A stretch of 64,000 nt of DNA, taken from contig QNQO01000828.1 in the NCBI GenBank assembly GCA_003290165.1, forward strand, positions 372,001 through 436,000, given 5' to 3'. Every line of letters begins with the position of its first letter. Position 1 is the first letter of the stretch. Both the position numbers and the translations under genes were made by a program. The notes below the pieces were generated by a model. It was not told where the DNA came from, did no database searches, and saw only the letters and a list, made by a program, of their open reading frames with translations. This document shows, piece after piece, positions 1 to 13,000 of this stretch. Origin of the DNA: Berberis thunbergii. Lineage: Eukaryota > Streptophyta > Magnoliopsida > Ranunculales > Berberidaceae.

Positions 1-1059
1 ACATCTATTTTCAAAATTTGTAAAACACAACCAGTTGATGTTTAGTTAAAGCACTTTTGTCTCGAACTCCATACCCCTATAATAATGTTAGAGTAAGGGG
101 TGGCCCCAAAGCGGAATTGACTGGCGGTAGTTGGTCGAAGCTCCAGTAGGCCATAAAATATTTGACCGATATTGTCCTTATATCAGTCATTTCATTATGT
201 GCAGCGAGAGTTCAATTTATGTGCTCATAAGGCTGCTTTGATGTGTTTTCTAGATACCAATATGTTTGCTACTGGTTAATATATAAGGCATCCTTTCATT
301 AAAAAATACAATAAAATAACCACCCGGTCTTTATCCTAGCATGCATATGTTGCGATTTTGAAGGCAGCAATGCAGTTCCTGATGACTCTCGTTTAGTCTT
401 AACTGCAAATGTTGTCTTTGCGACTTTGCCTGAATGCATAAAGTAAAAGAAATTCCCAAAAAACTCTGAATGGTATTTCAGCTTCAGTGAGCTGATTTCT
501 GGGATTGCTATTTCAGTTCTCTCTTCTATATTCTGATTACTACCAACTTTGTTGAATCCTTTACTTCTGAACCTCAGGTTTCTTGATACTACTTTTTAGT
601 TTGGGAAAATGAAAACATGAAGGGTGTGTATTTGGTTGCATAGAATCCTATTCCATGGGAATCTATGAGAACTACTTACATTTAAAGCTAATTTGAGGTT
701 AAACTCACCAATCTATCATTAGTGATCAATGGTGGGAATGGAACAAGGAAATCACATGCTATAGTGGGAATTAAGAGCATGATTCCTATGTTCATGAGAC
801 TTTCATTCCCTCGTTGATCACAAAATTTGAGTGCTATTTCAGTTTTGCTTAAATGTAGGTGGTGCCCTCATGGATTACCATGGAATATGATTCCATGCAA
901 GCAAACACACCCTAAGTTAATAAGAGAAAAGAGGTTAACAAACCTGGATAGTAATCAATATTTTGAATCATGTTTTTAAATTTTAATACATGAACATCTT
1001 TTACATTTTTTATAACAAACCCGTCTTAATTGGTCTTCCCCTGTGTTTGTTTGCTGCAG
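1..1059 (+). other. Intron of the kinase gene, left part, cut by window edge
   Basis: It ends in a pyrimidine-rich tract and CAG at 1057-1059, just before the first recognised kinase exon. No kinase N-terminal coding could be read here, so the exon with the glycine loop must lie further left. The only structure seen is the inverted-repeat element at 621-913. Confidence 0.5.
621..913. repeat. Small inverted-repeat element (MITE-like) in intron
   Basis: The two ends are inverted copies over roughly 45 bases. The left end begins AGGGTGTGTATTTGG and the right end, read on the other strand, begins AGGGTGTGTTTGC. Both continue with similar blocks around CCATGG. About 290 bp long with no coding content. 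No convincing target duplication was found, so the superfamily is open. Confidence 0.5.
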
Positions 1060-4000
1060 AGAGGATGAAATTGAAGACATTCAGAAGGTATTTATTAAGT
1101 ACTTATAAAGTAAATACTTTATGGTCGAGCACCTGTTTTTGCTGTTCTAATTTATTTTATTTTGTTTTATGATTGAGCATCTGTTTTTGCTGATCTAATT
1201 TATTTTTCTTCCAGGAAATTTCAGTTTTATCTCAATGTCGATCTCCATATATTACCGAATATTATGGATCCTACCTCCATCAAACTAAACTATGGATAGC
1301 AATGGAATACATGGCTGGTGGTTCCGTCGCTGACCTAGTAGGTTACACCACTTACTTGTTTTTGTGTTAAGTAAATGTAGCATGAAATTTCTGCTTTAAG
1401 GTTTATCATGGCTTATCTCTGTTGTTTCTTTCCATTATAATACGTATTAATGAAAATGGGAATTCTTCCTTTATATTTGTCATGAGTTATTATGACAATT
1501 TTTGTGGATGTTTATTCGAGTTTGTTTCACATTATTGTCTCTCTCTCTACTTATTTCACTTGGTATAGAAATTTCTTTTTCTCTCCTTTATTCCTTATTT
1601 GATTCTTGAACAAAAATTTTTGGTTGAGAGAGACTAAAGATTGAAAATGTTTGTGGAAGCTCTAGATTGAGGAGCGGCATTGTGATGTGAATTGTGGACA
1701 TTACTGTAATTGAAGTGCTGGTGTGGCTATAATCAGCAAAATCACAAGGACGAAACTAGAACAGGATGTGGGTAATCCAAATCATGAGTTCCCATCCAAA
1801 CAAAGGATGGAACTAAAACTTGTGACTCAGCCTCAATTGGAGTCTCTGTTCTTGTTTCTACTACTTGCAGCTGCTGTGGTGGTACTTATCCTGGTGGTTG
1901 GAGCCCATGGTGATCATATGCGTTTGTACTAACTTTGGACAGTTTAATGATACTGAGGTTTATTGTTGGGATAATTGGGAGGAGGGGGGGATCAACTTAT
2001 GCCAAACAAACATATAATGAGGTGTCTTGGCAGACTAATTCTTCTACTTTCATTACACTTCCACTACTACTTTTGACGTTTTATTGGGAAATTGTGATAT
2101 AGAGTTTTTGCTTCTTGCGAATGAAGTTTTGGTCATTTTCCAGAGCAACCAAAATCCTCATCAGCATCTCACCTAATCCTTTACCCTTCCACATCTACTC
2201 TGGCCAGCATAGGTCCTCATCTGCATCTCAGACTAATCCCTTACCCTTCCTTATCTACTCTGGTCAGCATAGGGAAGGTATTTTTGATTGCTTAGCTGTG
2301 ATCTTCTTCTTATTGGGCCATCAATTCATTCAATTGAGCACTATATGGCTGACTAGAACTCTCTGTTCCAATTTGGTTCCTATCTAGTCTAACATCTATT
2401 TAGCTGCTTGGTAAGAGCGATCTCACTCCTATCACACATCTTTCTCGAACATCAGTTTTGTTCATACTTAATTTTCTATTTAATGTATATTTTGTGTATC
2501 TAACCGTCAAACTTTATGTTGTTTAGTAAAGAAAAACCTTGAGGCCTTTTGATGTGGAGTGAAGAAGCATAACCATCCATGCTTGAGGTGTTTGGGCCTC
2601 TTTGGTGGCTTAATTCTGAAATAGATTGATCATGTCCCGATATATTCAAATAATCATGTCTCGATATATTCAAATAATAATAATAATAATTTTATTTTTA
2701 TTTTTTATTTTGTTTTGTTTTTATGTTTATCTTCAAAAGAATTATAACCTTTTTGTTGAGCCCTTTCCATTCTGGAAAAAGTACAAGTGCATAACTTACG
2801 GATGTCGAGAAGAAATACCAAGAACAAGAAGTTCAGTTTTTGTAAATGCAGCAGATTATTATAGGATACTTGACTCTTTTGTGAACACTATCGTTAGTGA
2901 ATGTACATGGATGACCCTTGTGGTAAACATTGCAAATTCATCATTATTAGTTTGCTGCATGGCTGGGGTGGTTCTTTGTCAGCTCAGTTATCGGTGCAGA
3001 GAGATGTAGACAGTCAAAATCTTTATAAATAAACTTTGCAAGCTGATTCCACTTTTGCTGTTGCAGATTCAGCCAGGCCAACCACTTGATGAAATGTCTA
3101 TTGCCTGTATTTTACGGGACTTGCTGCATGCCATTGAGTACCTTCACACTGAAGGCAAAATTCACAGAGATATCAAAGGTCATTTTATTTGATGTACAAC
3201 TTTTGCTAATCGACAATTTCTAAGAGTATTTGAGGTTTTAAAGATGAATCTGTTACTTGCACTATGGTCTCTTAGGTCCACATGTTTGCAAAGACCACAG
3301 TTTTTCATCAAATATTCTAATTTGGTTGCACATTGGAATCTATTGAAATCTTGGGTTGATTGCAAGGAGAATAACCGTGCTTTGTCTTCTCATGTGATAT
3401 ACAATTTTTTTAATTGATGTGTTATATGAGCATCCACAATATGCCAATTTCTAGTGGGACAACTTTGGTAGCACACCAATTTTTGGTGGGACAAGTTTGG
3501 TGACCAAAACAACCCACATCAAGCCAATTCTTGGTGGATCACAAAATGGGTAGTGATGGGATAAATTACGACTATCCCATTGGGACAAGATCAAAGGGTA
3601 CTCAACTTTCTTTCTCATTGAAATTAAAGCAGATTGCCATCTTATGCAAGAAGTCTTACAATTCTTCTTAGCCCACCCCTATTTCTCAGCTGCTTATTAT
3701 AGGTATTTTTGTAGTTTTTTGAGATAAGGCTAATAAAATAATAAAAAAGTATACTTACCACACAAAAACTTTCACTTGCGCATTGTGGATGCTCACCGTA
3801 AGCATTTGAGAAAAAGTGTGTGATAACTATTATTTTTGTTGGCCTTATCCCACAGAGCTGCAAAAATGGGGTGGGATAAAAGAAAAAGTGAGGGAAAAAA
3901 GGTGAATACCTGAGGTGAGGTGGCAAGATTATAATCATTGATACAATTTTTTTTTTAAATTTTTTTGAAAAACAAAGGGAACCCAATTTCTTTTCCCATT

Positions 4001-7000
4001 AGGATAGCAATGGGAAAATTTTATTCCACCAATGTTCCACTTCAACACATATCCTTCTAAGAATTGGCATACCGTGGGTGAAAAATGATGGGATAACTGT
4101 ATCCCACAAAGAATTGGCTTACCGTGGATACTCTATTAGATTGTTTGAGTTTTAAAACTGGAATCATTATGGTCTTTTAGGCCCATATGTTTGCAAAGAA
4201 ACTCATTTTCATCAAATATTCTAATGATTGCACTTTTAAATCTATTGAAATCTTAAGGTTTGGCAAGGAAAATAACCACGACGAAAATTGTGAGGGTGTT
4301 TGATTATGCTTTTTCGTTAACCTAAGAAACCCCCTTCCTCCCATAAGTTTTGCTTTGGTTTAAATTTTTTGTTGAAGGGTCTCTTTTGCTAGGTTATTTT
4401 TTTTGTGGTAAATGGAATCCAAATCTCATGTCAAGTTTGGTCGTAATAGACATGAAACTAATTCTATACGTTTTACATTCACTCACGGGAATCAAGGTTT
4501 TTATCTCCCTCGAAATCGGAATCCATGAAATCGGTTTCAATTCCTAGTTTATTTCGGTATTTCCCATGCTATCAAACAAAACCTAAGGGTCTGTTTGGTT
4601 AGCCATTTTCCATGGGAAATGTATTCCATTTATCTTGTTATGTAGATTTTCGCTGTTTGGTTGTTTATTTACTGATAGGAAATCGATTATTTATAAGACT
4701 GTTTTCCCACTACTCATGAGAATCCAAGTCCAAGGGGAGACATCGGAATCGGTTTCAATTTCCATGTCTATTTTTCGTTCAACCAATTAAACCTTAAAAT
4801 TAAAAAGAAAATTCAAGTGAAGGATTTTCTCAGTTCCCAATCACGGTAGCTTTTCTTTGGAATTGATTTTTATTTTTTGTATTCATCAAGTAATAATATC
4901 TGATAAGCATTTTATACTATTTTGGCAGCTGCAAACATTTTACTTTCAGAAAATGGAGATGTAAAGGTACAAAAGTCTCTCTCAGCTTTGGTCAAACATG
5001 ACACAAAGTTACATTCTATATTAGCATAATAAGTTGTTTACTTTTCCTTTGGTCGAATCGACATAATTACCACTAGAGTACTTGAATTATTCAATGGTTT
5101 GTGCTTTCCGACTCTTAAATCTTATCGATCACGTAATAGGTTGCAGATTTTGGTGTTTCTGCCCAGTTGACGCGTACAATTTCGAGGAGAAAGGTCATTT
5201 TTCTCTCTCTTTCTTGAACACCTTGCAACTATGTAAATTTGTCGATTGTTGATAGTTTCCTCTGTGTGCTTTATATTTTACTTTTATTTTCACTATCTTT
5301 TATTGTTGATTTGTTATTATTGTTTTTGTTTTGTTATTAATATTATTATTATTATTAATGTTGTTATTACAAGCCCTTGCTTGTAATTGGTTTTGATGAA
5401 TGAAAAAAATTCCAATGAAGGTCATTTAGGTTTAGTTATTTTTATACCCCTTTCAGTATCTGTAAGATTTTTGTCTTCAAATTTGTAGTTTAGGTTATAT
5501 ACTTACATCATATTCATTGTTATTGTTATCATTGTCATTAACATTACTGGTATTCGGGGTATGTCTTAGGCCTGTGATCATTAATTCATTACGGCTGGTC
5601 GACTCGACCCGCTCGCACCATCCAATGGTGTAAATGGAGCTCACCCATGGGAAGTGACACATAAGCATGGTTATCAACAACTACTGTGGTAATAGTATAT
5701 TAAGGTAGTAGGAAAAGTAGTCTAAGAAGCCTAGCAAGAGTAATAATATAGCTAGGAACAAAACAATTGGGGAATTTAGTCAAACTGGTGGTGGATTTGA
5801 TAGTTTGAGGACACATGATTTGGGGTAAACAGTGGATTTAATTGTTTGAGGATAGACCTAGGCATCTAAGGTAGAACTGAAAGGGAATTGTTTGGTTCTA
5901 GGAAAGAAAGGTTAGGCCTAGTGAACTTTGAATGGAATTTTGGTTTTCAGTGTAGATCTAATTGATTTTGAACAAAAACAAGATTTTAGAGAAATTTAGT
6001 CAAGGAGATGAAATCTATTGGAGACAATTGAGCAATGGCTAGCTCAAACTTCATCTACTTCTTTCCCAGTTAAATCGATCGTTAAAAATTGAGCAAGGGA
6101 AAACCAATTCTACTCAATTATAGCTGTGGATTTGATCTTAAGAGGTTAAGTTTACTGTTTCTTTTTTATTCACCAATCATCTGATTAGAATCGAAATGGA
6201 GTTGTGTATTTATACGTATCTTAAGATAAAATGGAAACGACTGCAACCCCCCTCAAACTAGTATCGGCAAGAAGAAAGACAAAGGGTAGATTTGAAAAGA
6301 TGAAAGAGCTTAAATAAAGACCGACTCGTAGGCATTGAAACCATAGCGTCTTACACGATTCTCTGAGTGTTACTATGTTAAATGATGAAATTGCTGTATT
6401 ACCTTGAGTAAAAAATTAAGACGGGTTATTGTTGAATCCTCCTACTGGCCTCTCTGGTCCAAAAAGGTGATTCCCGAATTGGGGTTACCCTGACTTTATG
6501 TTCACATTACAATTACATTAGAAGGGAATAGTGGATCCCCCTTTTGTTATTTTTTCAATTTGGGAGGGTTAAGTTTTCATAGATCACCGGTTGAGTATCT
6601 TTGATTGAAATTATAGGTTGGTCATAGCCGTCGTCATTGAAAAAGAAAAGTGGAGGGAAGAGAAAAAAAGAGAACCTACTTGTAGTTTAGTGCGTTTGTG
6701 AGTCGGTTGATGGAAGAAAAAAAAACAAAAAGGCTTTGTTTGGAATCAATTGTAAATTGCTTGAAGAGAGTCGCCCGAGTTCCACTTTATGACCAAAATT
6801 AAAAAGGCACGGTATGCTCTATGCATTGGACAAACAAAACATAAAAAGAAATAGCCACTTAAGTAGTTTATTGTCTAAGGGCATCTCCAACAATCTTGGT
6901 ATGAAACTCCTTAACATGTTAAAATATTATTATTTTAAAGAGCTCGTTGATGAACAATGAACACGATTTTTATCCCTCCAAGAGACTCCCAAATTCACTG

Positions 7001-10000
7001 CTTAGTTTGTTATTTAATTAATATTCCATTTATTGAAGAACTTTCTCTTTAGGACCCACAAGCTCTAAATTGTGTTTGAAAGATGCTCTTTAAATGTATA
7101 CTTTATTACTAACGAGTGGAACTGAACTCCTAAGTTTGACGAGCCTAGCCTTGTTTGGTAACACTATTTAATGCCACATTAGCACATAAGGTGTATTTTT
7201 AATAGAAAACAAGTATTGTATTAAGTATGCGCCAAATGCCAATACAAAAAGTATACAACAATAATTTGTATCAGGTGAGCACTATACAATCCCAATTAAA
7301 CATGTAAGAAGAGAATGCAATTCCCTCAATCTATCCTAATTACAAGCCCGGAGCCATAAAGTGATCTTTACATCAGTCCATAACTTATCCACTTCCATCT
7401 TGCTATCTTTGAAGATTCAACTATTCCTTTTCTTAAAATGACCAAAACAATTGCATGGACAAGCCTTGCCCATACCGATTTCCTAAATGGGAAAGATTTG
7501 ACAGGATGTGATAGATAGTGCCGGTGTTCAACCCAGTCCAGAAAAGAGAGAAAATGAGGCTTGGACATGGAAATCATACAAAGCAAGCACCCAAAGCTAA
7601 TTAACTACAGAATATGAAAGCAACAACTGATCAATGTATTCCTCATCTGGATCACAAAGAACTCAATGGTTGGGATGGTGAATACCTCTTCCATTAATAT
7701 TGTTCACAATGAAGTAGAAATGTAGCCCTGGGTGGGACTTCTTTCATCCAAATGAAGATGTGGAGCTTGCTGACTCTATCAAGGAGAAATGAAGATGGCA
7801 AGGATAGGGTGAGCTGTTTGTACCAGTCTTTCAGTGAGAAATCAATATCCATGCCATTCCATAACCATTTGTCAAATGAGGAAATTTTCAATCATTGAGG
7901 TTTCTTTTAAGTTGAAAGTTCCAACGATTAGAACTACTGTTCCCAAAATCCTTGACCTTGCCTTATTTTGAGCTGCCTAAAAAATTGCAAGGAAGGAGGA
8001 CTTCAAAGCATTCCCCCAATTCATCTATGATCCCAAAAGCTAATCCTTTCACTATTTGAGCTTCAAAATATATGTTAGTATGCATGTCAGGAGCTCGTTG
8101 GAGCAACTTATTTGCCATGACAGGTGGCCTTAACGAGCCTCCTAGCGTGACGGTTGGAGGACGCTGTAAGAATCCCTAGATGCTCTATCCCATGTATACA
8201 TATTGCTTAAAAGTGATTCTTTACAAACCAAAACCGAATCTTAAATCATAAGACCAATGGTTTGGGGTTGATTAGGTTTTGGCTCAATTTCATAATATTT
8301 TCGGTTTCTCTAATTAAACCCTTGTAAGTGAAAATCCAGATGGGGGAGGGGGGGGGGGGGATTTGTTTGATCTAGACTAAAATTTTCATATTGAAAATTA
8401 TTGGGATCTCTAATGCATTTAAAAACAAATTATGCAAAAGACGTCAAGATCTAGAAAGAAACACAAGAAGAAAATATGAAAGAAATCCACTAGCAAAAAT
8501 CAAACTATTTTAGCTTGTAGTCTTGTGCTTTGGTTGTAGAGTCTTGTGGAACCTTGGCTTCTCTTACACGCAAACATGACCTTATGAGCGGAGGGGAAGG
8601 TTGGATCCTCCTTTGAGATACACCTAGATGTGAGGAAGATTTAATTAAAACTTTCATATTCAATAAGTTTTGGTTGATATATAGCAAAGATTAGGGGCTT
8701 ATATAAGGAGATAAGCAAATATTTTGGAGAATATTTTGGCTCCCAAATGTTTTCTTTTGTTACCTTTTGAAAGTGATGTGGGGAATCGTACCTGCCAGCC
8801 AATGTTATTGATAAGAATATTATTATTTTTCCATCCAAATAAAAAATTTTGTAGTCATTATTAGTTGTTATCCTTATAGTAAGAAGTCGGTTGGGTTTCT
8901 ATGGGTTAACACAAATAAAAACGTAGGACTGAATAGAAAAAAATTGGTTTTCCATTTAAAAAACCGAACCGAACCAAATTGAAAACTAAACTAACCGAAT
9001 TGATCGGTTTGGTTTGGTCGGTTTTAATTGTTTTTGTGGTCAGCCCTACTCAATCATGACATTGCAACCAGTTTTAGAACCTTTTCACGGAGGTCACGTA
9101 CCGTTATTTGTAGCGAAGAGGCCCATGATGAATGCAAAAAAATCAAAAGCGCATCTATTTAGAAGATAATAGCCTAAACCCCATGACGGCATGGCCCAAA
9201 TAATCCGATTTGGTGAGTTGTGCAGAAAAAGGATTATTATGTGCTACTATTGACTGGACACATGCTAAGATCATAAATGACTCAACTTGAGAACATACAA
9301 AGGAAACTGAGAGAAATTTGAGTGAGAGAGGGAAGAGAGATTAGAAGACTTTATTTAATCTTTTATTCGATCAACATTAGGCTTCACGTGAATGGTAAGA
9401 TCTTGGCCAGGCAGCCTACGCTGTCGTCCTTTACTTCATTCACCTGAAAGTCTCTTTGAGTTATTCTGAAAGTTTGAGGTTTGCCATTTCGTGGAAGTTA
9501 TCTTGTTACCTGCTACAATACTTTTTTGGTAGCCAAGGAAGACTATTGTTGCCATGTCTGATCTCAACCTGTATACTGGGAACTCTTTATCTTTTATTCT
9601 CGACTACAATAGGGGCATTCTAAATTTCTGAAAGTCCACTTTCAAAAATTTTCATTTGTGCGCTTGACTAGCTTAATTTTCTTTCCTACCATAACTGTGT
9701 CTCATTAGTTCAAACTCTGACAGACATTCGTAGGAACACCATTCTGGATGGCTCCAGAGGTTATTCAGAACTCAGAAGGATACAATGAGAAGGTGTCTAT
9801 TTGAGGAACTAGCTTGTTTGGTTGCTCTACATGTAACTTTGAATGTTACTTTTACACAATTTTTTTCTTTGTTCAGGCAGATATTTGGTCTTTGGGAATC
9901 ACTGCAATCGAGATGGCAAAGGGGGAGCCTCCATTGGCAGATCTCCACCCAATGAGGGTTCTTTTCATCATACCTAGAGAAAATCCGCCACAGGTTTCCA

Positions 10001-13000
10001 AGCTTTGTTTGTTCCACAAATTTGATTAGTTGTTGTCAATTGAACGAGAATTATGAGATACTTCTTGCCAAGCTGAAAATTGTGCAATGTTTTCAAGACT
10101 GCTGTTCTCTTTTTGCTGTGTAGTTGGAGGAACATTTTTCCCGTCCCATGAAGGAATTTGTATCGCTATGTTTGAAGAAAGTACCTGCCGAGGTGATTGT
10201 TTCCATCTTCATACATGGCAATGTTTTAGTGTGAAAACTTTTTGACATACATTTCAAGTGATAAGATTAAATACTAATAAACATTGTTGAGATTCTAAAC
10301 CAGACTTAAATGTGATCCATTAACCATACTTACTATCGGAATGATGATGAAATTATCTCCAAAACATAAAGAAAAATTACAAAGAAATTGGTGATTTGAA
10401 ATTAACTTTGTTTTGCCTTGGAGTATATATTTCTGTGCTTATTTTAGACGTGTCAATGTTACCACTTGTTAGATTGCAAGAAAGGTATATGGTAAACGCT
10501 GAGATAGTGTGAGATGTACAAATTAAATAGTATTAATAATAGACGCGGTTATATACTATCGAAATCCTTAGCTTGATACGCGGGCGTGTAGTTTCTTTTT
10601 TTTCCTTGGATCAATCAAACAAACGATGCATATGTTAATTGAAGAAAGCCAAGGTGTCTGAGACTTCATAGACAAGGGACTGCAAAGCATGCTGAGCAAT
10701 TACATGGAAAATAATCCATCTCAATTAAACATACAACCATGAAATTCCACATTTGGGATGATACCCCAAACATGGCCAAACCAAAGCTTTAATATCTTTT
10801 GCCAAGGTTTGGACATCTCTTTCTTTCTTTCCAAATGATCCATATATCAGCAATCTTTCAACAACCAAGAACCTTCAAGGAACTCCCATCTTTGTGCCAT
10901 TTCTAGACCATCTGCTGTAGGAACCAAGGTTGAGACTTTCCCTGAAATGATCTGCCACATAGATGCAGAGGAAGGACAGGAGGAACAGGTGAGCAATCGA
11001 TTCTTAATCTGCCTCACAAAACCGATTAGAATTAGATCCCTCAAAAGATTCTGCCCAAAAGTGTAGTCTGGGGTGCACTTCCTTCTACACCAAAGGGGGA
11101 AGGATAAATGGCCTTATTGTCTATACTGAGAGGGGACTGCACTTGTTTCATATAGCTACTCTCCACTGAAAATTATCCCAACTTGTCATCCTATCTCAAA
11201 GCTGCAACAGGAAGGGCAGTTCTGAATCCATTCCCCCCAGTTTCCACCTGTGCCCCCCCCTAGTCGCATCCATCTTGACACTTTGACAGCTGTCACCAAT
11301 GAAACCAGATGGCTATTCCGCCCAATGGTAACATAATGGATGGGTTCTAAAAATACCATTCCAAATCTCTACCTGCAAACATGAAATGGATTTGGGACAG
11401 GTTGTTCATGATTGCACTATGGGTGATTTTGAGGGAAATGAATAGTATAATTTTTGGGGCAAGAAGATGTATAACACCACCTTACGAACAATGATCAAAA
11501 CCATGTCGATTCCATGGGCCATTGCTTGTGGATAAGGCACCAGTCAGGCCTATTTCAGTGCTCCTAATGTGGGATAAGCTTATTCTGGGAGATTCAGGCT
11601 TTTTAGTGGTTGTACTTTAGTGTACTTGATTTTTCTTTTCAGTAATGTCTACTTTTTAATTTTTTTTTTTTTCTTTTCTTTTCTTTTCTTTTCTTTTTGA
11701 GCTTCTCGCTCAGCTTGTAATCTCCTTTTTTTTCTTCTTAATGGAAGTGTTTTAGCACATCTCGAATCAAGATCTTAAGAACTTTTGTTTCCGTCGACAC
11801 CCATAAACATCTCAGCAATAGAACTGTTCTTTCTAAAGGGTAAGGTTGATGATGTCACTAGATCTTTTGGCGGGGATCCGCCAATCCAAACATCATTCCA
11901 CTTTAGACATTTCCTAGCAGATAGGAAATCTCTTTCTCAAACCGGGGCTTGAGATTTATAATAGCTTTCCACCAAGCACAAGCATAAGGAGCATTACTAG
12001 TTTTTGTGAACCAACCCTTATCTAGCACTTCAAATTGCAAATCTTTTCAATGTCTCGAGAAACAGAGATAGACGGAATAAAACCTGATGTCTTAGATATT
12101 ATATTCCTAAACATAGACACTTGGAATCTACTTGGGAGGAAAATGATGGAGAGGATTAACAGAAGAAATTGAGCTCAAAAATTCAGATTGGAGTCTAGAT
12201 AATGGATCCAGTTAAGAGAGCTCAGACTAGAGGTGGGAGGATAGATCCCAATTACAACAAAAAAAGAATGTGTTTCTCAATTGAGGGAACCTATTAAGTT
12301 TATACTTAAAACTTAAAAGTGATCCAAGTGGGGAGAAAGCGGGAAAGGTATGAGAGAGGAAGAGTTTAGAGCATGATTGTATTGGAAGATGGGTGTTTAA
12401 AGGCTTCAATCTTTTTAGTCATTAGGATAAGATGGTTCCCAAACCCCCGGCCTCCACCCCCAACCATCTTTCTGTGATTATCATGGGTTTGGGAAGAGTA
12501 GGCTAAAAATTATAAATTCCCATATTTTACCTCCACTCACACAAAAAGTTCATATTCCCATATTCTTATATTCCCACCGGAAAAGTCCATATTTCTCATA
12601 CTTTACCTCCTCTCACACGAAATTCCCATATTCCCACTCCACTCACACGAAATGTCCATTTTTTTTTTCAATTAGCAAAACAAACATGGATGTATTAGAA
12701 AAAGGCAGCAGCGAAAAGCTTTTCACTGTGCAAAGAAAGTACAAGGAACGAGCCTGAATGGAAATTAACAACAAATATGCTATGCCATGCAAGCATACAA
12801 TCTTCAAAAGAAAATGAAAAATCCCACATAAACTCCCTTTGTATTACCCCATAGCCAAAGCATAGCTTTAATGTCGTTTGCTATTTGCTCTATTTTCTTT
12901 TATGGCTGTGGAAAACCCTTGCATTTCCTTATTTCCAGATACGATCCAAAATCACGGAAGAAACACCACAATGAAGGTAAAAATTCAGCTGACAGGTCCA

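Larger units (their letters stand above)
5194..9723 (+). other. 4.5-kb intron of the kinase gene
   Basis: It separates the DFG exon from the exon with the GTPFWMAPE activation-segment motif. It holds an ATT microsatellite near 5337-5357, a Tourist-like MITE, a LINE relic, a run of G near 8350 and a degenerate hAT-like tract. Stretches 5360-6870 and 7900-8860 show no recognisable gene or element. Confidence 0.5.

Noticed and set aside
8343..8361. Long run of G
   Set aside because: A homopolymer with one interruption; no evidence of function and prone to sequencing error.
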